A stretch of 10,000 nt of DNA from Kiritimatiellota bacterium (GCA_008636095.1 VSJD01000080.1:1-10000); one strand, 5' to 3'. Counted from the stretch's first letter, positions 1-8,272 are shown. Notes: generated by a model not told the origin, from the letters alone. Made by a program: numbers and translations.

Positions 1-1352
1 CCATGGGTTTTGTCATCCGCGATACGGGCAGCAAGCCGGCGCGCAAGGAACATTTCCGTATGTGGGTTGAAGGCGAAGGGGGGTCGGTGCGTGAACTGCC
101 GCAGTCAATTCCGCTTACTGTCCTGGCGCCGTTCAAGAAAGCAAAACGCGCGGCCAGGATAGAGATACAACTGGCTCATGCTTTTGGAGCGGGTGGATAT
201 GGAGAAGAAGAAATTTCAGCCCTTATGGATACCTGGCGCGATGCCGGGTTCACTTCTTACGTGGAACGAACCGGGGACAACAAGCTTCACAATCCGCTAC
301 GCGCACGCGGTTTAAAGATTATCGCTGAATGGGCAAATTCAGTCGGGTTTAACCGTCTCGTAAACAAAGACACAAAATTTGTCGGTTATGATGGGAAAGG
401 GTCCCCCTATTTTAGTCTTTGTCCTTCATGGATGACCGGCGAGGGGCGTAGCGCGGCGGTGGCCGCCGTGGCGGATAGAGTACGAAAAGCGGTTGTGCCG
501 CCTGACGGATTTTTCTGGGACATGGAGTTTGGGCCCAAGTCTTGTTGCTTCTGTGATAGATGCCTGGGGGATTTTGCCAAGCAATATCAGATTAAGGAAA
601 AATTAACCCCGGCACTCATATTGGAAAAGCATGAAGAACAGTGGGTTGATTTCGGGTGCAGGCGGTGGGCCGATATTACTGGCATGTGGCGCGACGGCCT
701 CAGGGCGGTTGTCCCGGATGGGCGGATGTATTTGTATAGCGCCTATCAAGACCCCAGAAATCGCAAACAATATTGCATTGACTGGACTTTGGCTGGTCCG
801 GCCTGTGATGTTGCCGAGGCAGGCTATGGTTGGAACCAGGAAACAATTGACAATACAGTCTCCGCGCTTAAAGGCAAACCGCTGTTGGGAGGAGTTCTTT
901 ACGAACGCCCTCCACGCCGAATGGACCTTAAGCTGGAGTATGTAAAACTGGTGCTGGCAGGGTGCTCCGGCGTCATGCAGTGGATATGGGCGCCTATGGA
1001 TGGTCTGGATTATACGCGGGTCAACGAGGCCATTGCCCTGCTGGCGGAATATGAAGAATTTTTTGTTGATGGGGTACGCGATGACGCACAGGTAAGCGGG
1101 CCGCCGGCACAGCAGTTCGGCGCACTGCGCTTAGGCGAGCGGCTGCTGGTGCTGGTGTTCAATTCCACGGCCGAACCGCGCAATTTCCGGCTATCCATCA
1201 AGAAAGCAAGCGATGGTTTTGAAGAGTATCCCGGCGGACAGAAAACAAACAAGGATGCATTGACCGGCAAGGAAGGCGCGGAAATTGTTGTGCCGGCATA
1301 CGATGTAAAGGTTTTAGTCGGACGGATCGGGCCTGCTGATGCCGCAAAATGA
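1..1352 (+). CDS. Glycoside-hydrolase-like TIM-barrel protein, 5' end outside window
   Basis: The frame is open from the left edge. An ATG lies at position 3, but no upstream sequence is available and the first residues look like the inside of a beta-rich domain, so I treat the gene as 5'-truncated by the window. Numbering from that ATG, residues about 50-345 alternate strands and helices like a (beta/alpha)8 barrel. They include 'FFWDMEFGP' (D173, E175), placed where many GH42/GH-A-like barrels carry an acidic residue, followed at once by a cysteine cluster (C181, C182, C184, C187) in 'CCFCDRC'. This resembles the CxxC-type knuckle seen in uncharacterised PVC and Bacteroidetes glycosidase-like proteins. 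Residues about 365-440 look like a small C-terminal beta-sandwich. The substrate is unknown and the family was not pinned down. The neighbouring acyltransferase follows after 118 bp on the same strand. Confidence 0.6.
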   Translation, partial: MGFVIRDTGSKPARKEHFRMWVEGEGGSVRELPQSIPLTVLAPFKKAKRAARIEIQLAHAFGAGGYGEEEISALMDTWRDAGFTSYVERTGDNKLHNPLRARGLKIIAEWANSVGFNRLVNKDTKFVGYDGKGSPYFSLCPSWMTGEGRSAAVAAVADRVRKAVVPPDGFFWDMEFGPKSCCFCDRCLGDFAKQYQIKEKLTPALILEKHEEQWVDFGCRRWADITGMWRDGLRAVVPDGRMYLYSAYQDPRNRKQYCIDWTLAGPACDVAEAGYGWNQETIDNTVSALKGKPLLGGVLYERPPRRMDLKLEYVKLVLAGCSGVMQWIWAPMDGLDYTRVNEAIALLAEYEEFFVDGVRDDAQVSGPPAQQFGALRLGERLLVLVFNSTAEPRNFRLSIKKASDGFEEYPGGQKTNKDALTGKEGAEIVVPAYDVKVLVGRIGPADAAK

Positions 1353-1470
1353 CGAGGAAAGAAAAATATAGCAATAAGCGTCTTGCCTGAAATTTCAGAA
1401 ATACAGATAGCATGCGTATTCTGATTAATATCGGCCACCCTCTAGGGGGATTGGTTTTGCGAAGTCGAAC

Positions 1471-2706
1471 ATGGATCAGTCATTAAATTTTGCCGCCGTG
1501 ATAAAAGCCGCGGGCATTCCCGAACAGGGCGCGATATGGGCCGACACCTGGCCGGATTCTCAAGCGTCTTTTCACCTGAATGGCCTGTATTTCTTTCAGC
1601 CGCGTTGGCTGGAAGAAGCTCTGGCGAAACTTAAAATCCCGGAAACGATCAAGGAAGCCTTCCGAAAAACGCACCCTTTTTTCACGCAACATCCGGCGCT
1701 CCAGCGCCTGGCCTGGCATTGCTGTCACCTGCTGTACCAGACCCGGTTTGATCCCGCCGCTCTTCAGACCTGGCCACTCCTGCCGGAGTCACTGGGACCG
1801 GATGCCGCCATGTTCTATGCGTTTGTCTGCCTGGCCGGCTTGCCGCAGATTGAACGTCTGCATCGTCAGCGCGGCATTGATCCGGCCATTACTTATGACA
1901 CGCTGGCGGATTTTGCCCTGTGGATTGAGCACTATCATCAACAATTCGGCGTATGGGGACTCAGCAACATCAGTTGGGTTTACGGTTACCTTTCGGACAA
2001 ACTGATCAAATTGGGCCGCCTGCAATATCGTCCCAGCGTATTTCCGTATGATTTCCATGTGTATCGTCGGCGGCGCGACCCCCAGGTGTCAATGCTGGCA
2101 GGGGACGGCATGCAATTCCGGCCGGATGGTCAGTTCGAGGGCGCCAATCAGATCACGGCTGGCGCCGACTGTTGGACAAGCCGCTGGATCTCCACCCCGA
2201 CAGAAATCCGGGGCCATCTGATCTCTCCCACCGGCATCGCGCAACCACAAATCGCCACGTTACCAACTGCCGAATGGGATGAAGTGTTTGTCCGGCAAAG
2301 CCCGATACTGGAAGTCCATATTCCCGCCGCCGGCCCGTTAACTCACGAAGCCTGCGTAAATTCGCTGCGGCAGGCGAAGTTCTTTTTCCCCATTCATTAT
2401 CCGGAAGTTTCCTTTTGCGCGTTCACCTGTGTCTCCTGGCTCATGGACAATCAGTTTGACCGGTATCTTCCGGAGGCATCCAACATCCTGCAGTTTCAGC
2501 GTGATTTCTATCTTCATCCGGTTCCCGGCGCCAGTGACGCGCAAACATATGAACGGGTCTTTGGTCGATCTTATGAAAACATTGACGAGGCGCCCCAAAC
2601 CACGTCCCTGCAGCGCACGTTGGTGGCACATGTAAAAGCCGGGGGACGCTGGCATAGCGGCGGCGGATTCATCGTGCACGACAGCAATGGGATTTATCAT
2701 AATTAA
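1471..2706 (+). CDS. Acyltransferase with NAT N-terminal and GNAT-like C-terminal domains
   Basis: This 411-aa soluble protein matches my memory of the two-domain acyltransferase family formerly called DUF5596: an all-helical N-terminal domain (about residues 30-150) followed by a GNAT-like fold (about 155-400). Remembered family landmarks are 'SWVYGYLSDKLIKLGRLQYR' (168-187), 'EVHIPAAGPL' (281-290) and 'VSWLMDNQF' (321-329). Members are presumed to move an acyl group from a CoA or carrier donor, but the acceptor is not established. The ATG at 1471 has no good Shine-Dalgarno sequence; the purine run 'aggggga' ends about 20 nt upstream. There is no better in-frame ATG. The 118-bp gap before it leaves room for its own promoter, although none is convincing. 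The stop codon lies inside a hairpin shared with the convergent gene. Family assignment is from memory of conserved motifs. Confidence 0.75.
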   Translation: MDQSLNFAAVIKAAGIPEQGAIWADTWPDSQASFHLNGLYFFQPRWLEEALAKLKIPETIKEAFRKTHPFFTQHPALQRLAWHCCHLLYQTRFDPAALQTWPLLPESLGPDAAMFYAFVCLAGLPQIERLHRQRGIDPAITYDTLADFALWIEHYHQQFGVWGLSNISWVYGYLSDKLIKLGRLQYRPSVFPYDFHVYRRRRDPQVSMLAGDGMQFRPDGQFEGANQITAGADCWTSRWISTPTEIRGHLISPTGIAQPQIATLPTAEWDEVFVRQSPILEVHIPAAGPLTHEACVNSLRQAKFFFPIHYPEVSFCAFTCVSWLMDNQFDRYLPEASNILQFQRDFYLHPVPGASDAQTYERVFGRSYENIDEAPQTTSLQRTLVAHVKAGGRWHSGGGFIVHDSNGIYHN

Positions 2707-2725
2707 GTCGGCAGGGCCGGCTTAA
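2703..2725. terminator. Hairpin between convergent genes, possible bidirectional terminator
   Basis: The arms 'ttaagtcggc' (2703-2712) and 'gccggcttaa' (2716-2725) pair over 10 bp with one G-U wobble in the plus-strand RNA and a 3-nt loop. The hairpin includes the stop codon of the acyltransferase gene (2704-2706) and lies 28 bp beyond the stop of the convergent amidohydrolase gene. No strong U-tract follows on either strand; the minus-strand side is merely A/T-rich. Its position between convergent genes is the main argument that it ends or protects transcripts. It could also be only an mRNA-stabilising stem. Confidence 0.5.
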
Positions 2726-2753
2726 GCGTCCTTACACCTGCGCATGCTCCCGA

Positions 2754-3566
2754 TTATCCGGCGAAAAACTTCTCAAAATTGCGGTGGATGATTTTAGCGG
2801 TTGTCTCGCCGGACATTCCCAGTTTTTTGTAGAGCGCCAATTCTTTCTTTATTGTCATAGAAACAGGTTGCGGGTCAGTCAATCCTGAAAGCGAATAGTC
2901 CGTTCCGTAAATCATAAAATCTTCCGCCCCGAAATTCAGCAAATGCCGCAGAGCGTTTTCACGGTAATCCGACGGCGTGCCAGGCGTGATGTCAATAAAC
3001 ATTTCCGCCGTGGAGTAACCGGCATTTTTTGCGCTGCGGGCCTGGCCGAAAAGCGCAAGGCATTCATCGGTCCATGGCCAGGAAATATGGGCCAGTGCAA
3101 AGCGAAAGCGCGGCACCTTAAGTAAAGCCTCGTAATATGCCGGACGGCAAAACCGAGAAGAAAACGTTTCAAAATATAAAATTCCCGAGTGGAACAGGCA
3201 GAGCGCACGCAGGGCCGCCATTCTGGCGCAGTATTTCAGGATCAACTCGTCGCAGGGATACCAATTATTGGGTATCATTTTGAAACCCTTATATTTAAGG
3301 TCGCCGACCACCCAATCCAGCAGACTTAAAGGCGTTTTATGCAGCGGTTCAATCCAGGCCAGCCCATAAAGGCGATCCGGGGCCTGGGCAATGAATTTTC
3401 CCGTTTGAATAATATTGGCTTTCTGTTCTTTCAGGTTATGCCCATAGTCGGAGAGAGCAACGATATGCTCCAATCCGGCTTTGTCCATGGCTTTAAGCAC
3501 AGCGGCGGCTGAGACCTGACTATCCTGCTTGACGAAATAATGAATATGGATGTCGTTAAAATGCAT
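2754..3566 (-). CDS. Metal-dependent amidohydrolase (amidohydrolase_2 type)
   Basis: This 270-aa protein belongs to the amidohydrolase superfamily, TIM-barrel hydrolases or decarboxylases acting through a bound divalent metal. Expected ligands are visible in order: 'DIHIH' near the N-terminus (H7, H9), 'GFKMIP' with K96, 'LFHSG' (H126), 'LAHISWPW' (H160) and 'YGTDY' (D223) after strand 8. The C-terminal 'IHRNFEKFF' resembles the 'I..xNAxRLF' ending typical of the amidohydrolase_2 (ACMSD-like) group. Length is normal to slightly short and no signal peptide is visible, so it should be cytoplasmic. The ATG at 3566 puts the first strand and HxH motif at the expected distance; 'GGAA' lies about 11 nt upstream. 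It is separated from the GH36-like gene by 113 bp containing a repeat copy, so it may be transcribed apart from that block. Substrate unknown. Confidence 0.8.
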   Translation of the reverse strand: MHFNDIHIHYFVKQDSQVSAAAVLKAMDKAGLEHIVALSDYGHNLKEQKANIIQTGKFIAQAPDRLYGLAWIEPLHKTPLSLLDWVVGDLKYKGFKMIPNNWYPCDELILKYCARMAALRALCLFHSGILYFETFSSRFCRPAYYEALLKVPRFRFALAHISWPWTDECLALFGQARSAKNAGYSTAEMFIDITPGTPSDYRENALRHLLNFGAEDFMIYGTDYSLSGLTDPQPVSMTIKKELALYKKLGMSGETTAKIIHRNFEKFFAG

Positions 3567-3594
3567 CGTTTTTTCGCTTCCGCATTGTTGCCGC

Positions 3595-3649
3595 TTTCGA
3601 TCCCCGGGTCAATCTGCAGCGCATCCTTTTCCGAACAGCGCGGGGGACG
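3595..3649 (-). repeat. Diverged direct repeat, copy B (intergenic)
   Basis: These 55 bp in the 113-bp gap between the GH36-like gene and the amidohydrolase gene align with 8344-8396 at the 3' end of atpZ, in the same orientation. By eye, a 9-bp identical block ('tttcgatcc') and a 41-bp block with 33 identities are separated by a 2-nt length difference. All eight mismatches in the 41-bp block are transitions. On the minus strand it could encode 'PRCSEKDALQID', against '[12 protein letters not shown]' in AtpZ, but no gene start is attached to it. The rest of the gap (3567-3594 and 3650-3679) shows nothing I can name. Confidence 0.55.
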
Positions 3650-3679
3650 TCCGGCCAGTTTAGAAACAAATTTTCTTGC

Positions 3680-6205
3680 TTAAATATTATTGTGCGCCAA
3701 CGCAGCCGGCGGGCTCATGGGCAAGTGCAATACACGTCCAAATCCCAGCGGATGCGGATAGGGAATGCATTTTTTAAACCGTTGCGGCGGCCGGGCGTAA
3801 ATACCGGCGTGCGAGGGCGCCTCATAACCCGCCAGCCAGGCTGAGATGTTATCCAAGTTAAATTTTCCACCCTGAATTGTTACGGCGAGCAGGAAACGTC
3901 CGCATGAAGGAACGCGGATGGCGTAATAGGTTTCATCAGACCGGCAGACCGATTCAAGATTGCGTTGCTCTCCATACCCCGGTTGTCCCGGTGTCAAGGC
4001 TGTAACCGGCAGAGAACAGCCGCCATGCGCGTCTTTATATCTGGAACAAAACGCGGTTACGCGCGAAGCGACGCAACTCCGAATGCATAATTGTGCCTCC
4101 AGATTCCGCATGCGATAGGGACTCTCCAAAAACCAATCAATTTGCAAGCTGTCGGCTGTCTTTTTCATCTTAATTGACAGGCATTTCAAATCAGCAAACC
4201 GGTGAATATGATGAACCATCGGCTGAACTTTTGTGTTCACGGACAGCGAGGCGGGAAAATGATATGCGATTTTACTGCCGGCGGCGTTCATTATATGGGG
4301 ATGGCCGAATTGCCATGTTTCCGGTTTTGAGCAGAGAATAAATATCCGGACTTCATGCGCAAGCATGGTGATGGCCTGACTCGGCCGAAAGGCTTCATTA
4401 TGCGGATAAAATTGCAGAATGCGGCGAATTTGATGCGGGCACCATTTAATAAGATTCAGGCTGAACGTTTGCGGTATAGGTTTCGGGTTGCGGACAACAC
4501 ACCATGATTCCGTTTGGCCCGGATGCAAAAATCCGTAGATTTCTCCGTGGCCGGGATGACCGAGAATCATTCGCCCGCGCGTTCCGTAAATATGCGCCGC
4601 ATTGGCCCGGCAGAATCGCATGATAGACTTGAGACTTTCAACCTGCCAGGGTTCAAGCGTTTCCGGCATCAAGGTATAGGTCAAATAAGTTGTGCCCCGT
4701 AAAAACGAAAGCCAGACCGCATTGGTCCATGATTCAGGCGTATCCGCAAACGGATTGCGCGGGGCGCTTGGCAATTCATGGTTGTCCCAACAGTCTAACG
4801 GCAAAGGCGCGCCGTCCCGAACCAAAACGTTGTAATACATCAGGTCCCGATGGGTGCTGGCGGCATCCCTCTGGGTTTTGGCAGGAAGCGACGCGAATTC
4901 GGAGTCGCCCGAATCGGATACAAACGGATGGTGACCGGCTGAAAGCCACCAGGGAGACGGCCAGTATCCATCCCGGATTATGACCCGCGGATTTGCTGCC
5001 AATATGCACCGGGCAATGGAAAAATAAGCATTGAGACTTGCCTGGCGCACGTGATTAACGGTCGGATAGCGACGGGCAAACTTCGGATTGGATGCGCATT
5101 CGTTATCCCAGTCCATCTTAAAATGCCGCGCTCCGACCCGACCGGCAAGATCGCAAAACCGTTTGGATAAGGTTTTCACCAAGGATGACTCCATAAGCAC
5201 CGCATAGTTTTTGCCGCAGTACGCGGCGGAGTTACCTCCGCCGACGGCAAACCCACAACTGCGAAGAAATTTGGAATCAAAGGCCATGGGGCCATTGCGG
5301 CTCGCCCACAAACCGAGCGAAGCGCCCATGTGCATGGCAATCCGGCTCAACTGCCGCAACCCCTTATCGCGTCCCACCTCCCGCTTGGCCTCCAGTATTG
5401 TTCGTCGGTCCAGCCAGCCGGCATCAAGCGTGAAAACATCGGGAATCAACCCGAGCGTCTCAAAAGCTTTCATATAAGCCAGATAAGCATCCCGCGAAGT
5501 TGCGTATTCATTTTTGCCGAGATAAGGGTCCGACCAGAAGGTGCAGAAGGAGACAAATGGCTTCTTAAGGGGCGGAAGTCGGATTGTGTCCAGATAGTCG
5601 GCAAAATTTACGCGAGCATCATCCGCCCAGCCCAGAACTTCATCAACTGCTTCCAGTTGATTGCCCTGCCAAACCGGATAATGTTGAAGCCGCACCTGGT
5701 CCTTGCCGGAACGTTGATTGACGAAATTAAAAGCGGCCGGATGTTCCAAGCCAATGAACAGCGTGCGGCCAATCAAGGGATAGCCGTATCCGCTAATGTA
5801 ACCGACACCTTCCTCATCGCTTTTTTTGGATATGGCAAGGGTTGTGGCCCTGTAACCGCAAAGACACAGATTATCAGGCGGCAAATCCTGGTAGTCCATT
5901 TCCACAAAATCGGGCGTGGACAACGCCCTATTGGCACGGACACTCAGGCATTTCTTGATCCAAGGCCGGTTAGTCAAAGCAATACTGACCGTAAATGTCA
6001 TCTGCCCGGTCGCGAACTGCTGGGAAACGGTCTTGCCGCTGATATGCGGTTCATGATCGGCACATGCAGGCGCGACAACCTGCCCATTGAGACTTAAGCG
6101 AACAGCCGGCCATTTGAGACACAAGCTTTTACCGGTAGCCCTGCGCCGGACAATCAGCCGATCACGCTCTATCCTGATAAAAAAATATCTGTCAGAGATA
6201 ATCAT
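3680..6205 (-). CDS. GH36/GH27-like (clan GH-D) alpha-galactosidase family protein
   Basis: An 841-aa protein with an N-terminal beta-rich domain (about 1-205), a TIM barrel (about 210-545) and a C-terminal beta region. The barrel carries clan GH-D hallmarks: 'VFTLDAGW' (257-264, like the 'lDdGWf' strand of GH36), 'LGLWASRNGP' (297-306), 'FKMDWDNEC' (362-370) whose D365 aligns with the usual 'K-x-D' nucleophile, and 'VSDSGDSEF' (429-437) whose D431 fits the 'SD' acid/base position. Family members cleave terminal alpha-galactosides by a retaining mechanism, but the sequence around these sites is divergent, so the actual sugar is uncertain. No signal peptide is evident. The ATG at 6205 follows the URO-D-like stop by 19 bp, implying cotranscription; its Shine-Dalgarno is weak, and the next in-frame Met (residue 69) would delete part of the N-domain. 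The unusual length comes mostly from about 270 residues after the barrel. Confidence 0.7.
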   Translation of the reverse strand: MIISDRYFFIRIERDRLIVRRRATGKSLCLKWPAVRLSLNGQVVAPACADHEPHISGKTVSQQFATGQMTFTVSIALTNRPWIKKCLSVRANRALSTPDFVEMDYQDLPPDNLCLCGYRATTLAISKKSDEEGVGYISGYGYPLIGRTLFIGLEHPAAFNFVNQRSGKDQVRLQHYPVWQGNQLEAVDEVLGWADDARVNFADYLDTIRLPPLKKPFVSFCTFWSDPYLGKNEYATSRDAYLAYMKAFETLGLIPDVFTLDAGWLDRRTILEAKREVGRDKGLRQLSRIAMHMGASLGLWASRNGPMAFDSKFLRSCGFAVGGGNSAAYCGKNYAVLMESSLVKTLSKRFCDLAGRVGARHFKMDWDNECASNPKFARRYPTVNHVRQASLNAYFSIARCILAANPRVIIRDGYWPSPWWLSAGHHPFVSDSGDSEFASLPAKTQRDAASTHRDLMYYNVLVRDGAPLPLDCWDNHELPSAPRNPFADTPESWTNAVWLSFLRGTTYLTYTLMPETLEPWQVESLKSIMRFCRANAAHIYGTRGRMILGHPGHGEIYGFLHPGQTESWCVVRNPKPIPQTFSLNLIKWCPHQIRRILQFYPHNEAFRPSQAITMLAHEVRIFILCSKPETWQFGHPHIMNAAGSKIAYHFPASLSVNTKVQPMVHHIHRFADLKCLSIKMKKTADSLQIDWFLESPYRMRNLEAQLCIRSCVASRVTAFCSRYKDAHGGCSLPVTALTPGQPGYGEQRNLESVCRSDETYYAIRVPSCGRFLLAVTIQGGKFNLDNISAWLAGYEAPSHAGIYARPPQRFKKCIPYPHPLGFGRVLHLPMSPPAALAHNNI

Positions 6206-6224
6206 AACGCTAAAAACCGCCGAA

Positions 6225-7364
6225 TTATCTTTGGTCCCTTAAATAATCCATAAGGCCGATAAAGTTTTCAGGGGGAGTATTGCAAACAACCTGGTTTGAC
6301 ACTCCAACCACAATGCGTCCATATTGTTTCGCCGCCGCCAACGCAGATTCGGCTTCGCGGCGGATATCATCTTTTGTCCCAATATGCATAGTTTTGGAAG
6401 CTATCCCGCCCAACAACACCAGTTCCGGATATTTCTGTCTGAGAGCCGCCAGTTCCATGCCCGCCAGCAAATCTATCTCGTAGTAACCATCCACCGCAAT
6501 TTTTTCGAACAAATCATCAGCAACCGACCAAATGTTACCGTCGCTTGCAAAAAGATGAAACATGCCGAGACTATGGGCTTTCGCGGTTATTTTACGATAA
6601 CGATTTACAAACATTTTCCTGTAAATATCCGGGGATACAAAAGTTCCCTGCTGACTGGCAATATCGCCCCCGCCAAACATCAATTTAAGTTCTCCCGGGA
6701 AAGCGGTATACCCTTCAAGACGTTTAAGCGCAATATGCAGTTGCGCTTCAAGCAGGCGCTCAACCAGTTCCGGACGGGTCAGAACTGCCTCAAGCCAGAC
6801 GATATCGTATGGCAGACTGATGCCAATCCCATGCCCGTATAACGCCCTGGTTCCGGCAAACCTGGCGTCGGCCGCAAGCAGATACTCGTATTCGTTCGGC
6901 AGCATTTGATATTCTTCGGCCTCGCGCTCAACGCGACTGACATAATCGTTCAAATCTTCATAAGCCAGATCCGTATGCCCGCTAATGACAGCGAAAAGCT
7001 CCTGTTCAGGATCAAACCGCATAATGACCTCGCGGGTATTTTCCGTAAACATGTAAGTCAGATCGTCAATTTTAGCGTCGGGTTTACGGTTCATCCGCCA
7101 ATATCCCGCCCTGACCAGGTCACAATCAAAAATCTCGGCCAGATCAAGGGCATCTTTTGCAGAACGCGCCAGGAATTCGGCATGCACGGCCGGGCCTTCC
7201 CAGAGTGCTTTTACTTCCCGATACTGCTGAATTCCCCCGCCCACATAAGCCGCGCGCCCCAGAATTGCCGATGCCACCCGGGAGCTTATGCCCGAAAAAT
7301 AGATTGGCGTCTTGTCCGGCATTTTCCCCGTGAAAAGTCCATGTACTCTTTCTTTTGGCGTCAT
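6225..7364 (-). CDS. Uroporphyrinogen decarboxylase (URO-D) superfamily protein
   Basis: A protein of about 379 aa resembling the MtaA/CmuA/URO-D barrel family, known for methyl transfer from corrinoid proteins or for tetrapyrrole decarboxylation. Numbering from the chosen ATG, supporting segments are the start 'MTPKERVHGLF', 'GGDIASQQGTFVSPDIYRKM' (232-251), 'SDGNIWSVADDLFEKIAVDGYYEID' around 274-298 (the family's 'H-S-x-G-N' strand and following helix) and 'NTPPENF' (362-368). The canonical His-x-Cys zinc-binding pair at the 'HSCG' position reads 'FASDG' here, so classical coenzyme-M methyltransferase chemistry is doubtful, and true HemE is unlikely. The frame stays open to a TTG at 7391, and an ATG lies at 7370. 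I chose the ATG at 7364 because 'AAGG' sits 8 nt before it and 'MTPKERV' is a typical family start. It lies between M55 peptidase and GH36-like genes, probably in one operon. Confidence 0.8.
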   Translation of the reverse strand: MTPKERVHGLFTGKMPDKTPIYFSGISSRVASAILGRAAYVGGGIQQYREVKALWEGPAVHAEFLARSAKDALDLAEIFDCDLVRAGYWRMNRKPDAKIDDLTYMFTENTREVIMRFDPEQELFAVISGHTDLAYEDLNDYVSRVEREAEEYQMLPNEYEYLLAADARFAGTRALYGHGIGISLPYDIVWLEAVLTRPELVERLLEAQLHIALKRLEGYTAFPGELKLMFGGGDIASQQGTFVSPDIYRKMFVNRYRKITAKAHSLGMFHLFASDGNIWSVADDLFEKIAVDGYYEIDLLAGMELAALRQKYPELVLLGGIASKTMHIGTKDDIRREAESALAAAKQYGRIVVGVSNQVVCNTPPENFIGLMDYLRDQR

Positions 7365-7407
7365 TATCATAGCCTTACAATTGCCTCGCAAAAGGTTGTC
7401 GGCATTT

Positions 7408-8220
7408 TTACAGACAATTAATTTCCTTGTCCGATTTTCTGAGGTTCCATTCCGGCCAACCCTGACTGTAGCCGTAATAATCTTTCAGGTAATTTCTATA
7501 AGCAGTCAGAAAATCATCGCCCAGATGGGTAAAATACGAATCCGAACTGCCATCTTTTGGCGGAATTTTAAATTTATAAGGTGGCGGCAATTTGAACGGC
7601 AAAATATTTTTACGCGAACCAACGCCCCGTTTTGCCGCCTCGAATATCATTTTGCATGAAAGCGCGGGAGTTATGGTTTTAACCAGTGTAGGTCCCGCGG
7701 CTATTTTGGTTACCACAAATTCGGCTTTCGGGATAAGGTCAATTACTTCATCTTTTACGGCCGAATCGCCGGAGACCATTACAACCGGCACATTTCTGGA
7801 ACCGCATTCCAAAACAAACATTCCGACCTCGCCAAACGCTCTTCCGTTTACTTCCATAAGAGTGTGTGGAACCGTCGCGAATGGAGTTCCCGCCATTGCA
7901 TGGCCGCCTATATATATGCCGGCATCAGTCCCTTCAAAAAACGGCAGCCATGGGCCTTTATCGGTATCGCCCGTAATCAACAGGACTTTTTCGGAAAGCT
8001 CTTCAACAAGCAGGGTATTGCCTGATCCATGCGAGTCCCATACCACGACCTGATCAGCTCCCGCGGCAAATGCCCCTTCAGCGGCGGCGGAAACTTCTGC
8101 CGTTGCAATTTTCATTAAACGGCGGGTTCGCTCAAAAACAACGGGGATATTTCTATCCTGATTGTCACGTATTACAAAACCGGCCACGCCTTCAAAGTCA
8201 AATTGAATGTAGACTTTCAT
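7408..8220 (-). CDS. M55 family metallopeptidase (DppA-like D-aminopeptidase family)
   Basis: The 270-aa protein resembles Bacillus DppA, a zinc D-aminopeptidase that forms a decameric cytoplasmic barrel and cleaves D-Ala-containing peptides. Metal ligands appear at near-identical spacing: 'FDFEG' (D8, E10), 'WDSHGSGNT' (H64), 'IGGHAMAGTP' (H107) and 'FGEVGMF' (E131). 'VPHTL' (H119) sits at the position of the active-site histidine. Other family landmarks are 'VNGRAFGEVG' and 'VVMVSGDSAVKDE'. No signal peptide is visible. The ATG at 8220 places D8/E10 exactly as in DppA; the ribosome site is weak ('AATAAAG'). It is first in the block, 43 bp before the URO-D-like ATG, so transcription probably starts in 8221-8336. 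No peptide transporter is adjacent, unlike the Bacillus dpp operon, so the substrate here need not be a peptidoglycan peptide. Confidence 0.9.
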   Translation of the reverse strand: MKVYIQFDFEGVAGFVIRDNQDRNIPVVFERTRRLMKIATAEVSAAAEGAFAAGADQVVVWDSHGSGNTLLVEELSEKVLLITGDTDKGPWLPFFEGTDAGIYIGGHAMAGTPFATVPHTLMEVNGRAFGEVGMFVLECGSRNVPVVMVSGDSAVKDEVIDLIPKAEFVVTKIAAGPTLVKTITPALSCKMIFEAAKRGVGSRKNILPFKLPPPYKFKIPPKDGSSDSYFTHLGDDFLTAYRNYLKDYYGYSQGWPEWNLRKSDKEINCL

Positions 8221-8272
8221 CTTTATTCATCCATTACCGCCCGGAAAACACCGTGCCCTGCATATTATTCGC

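Noticed and set aside
1387..1398. Perfect palindrome 'ctgaaatttcag' between the first two plus-strand genes
   Set aside because: It has no loop or U-tract to act as a terminator, and a single 12-bp palindrome in 118 bp is weak evidence for an operator.
1843..1856. 'ttgccgcagattga' inside the acyltransferase gene resembles part of the direct repeat
   Set aside because: The match is short, inside a conserved reading frame, and does not extend into the rest of the repeat.
3584..3612. Possible sigma-70 promoter on the minus strand before the amidohydrolase gene: 'ttgacc', 17-nt spacer, 'aacaat'
   Set aside because: The -35 box is good, but the -10 box matches only 4 of 6 and the leader would be about 10 nt, starting at the ribosome site. 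It also overlaps repeat copy B.
3595..3649. Copy B as a full atpZ pseudogene
   Set aside because: Similarity does not extend into the sequence for the two membrane helices; beyond 3649 only an 8-nt match ('gaaacaaa') is seen.
5330..6097. Long plus-strand open frame (255 codons) opposite the GH36-like gene
   Set aside because: It has no recognisable motif and lies wholly opposite a protein with clear family motifs; I consider it a shadow frame.
7365..7391. Longer URO-D-like protein starting at TTG 7391 or ATG 7370
   Set aside because: The extra residues are not typical of the family, and the ribosome site fits the ATG at 7364 better.
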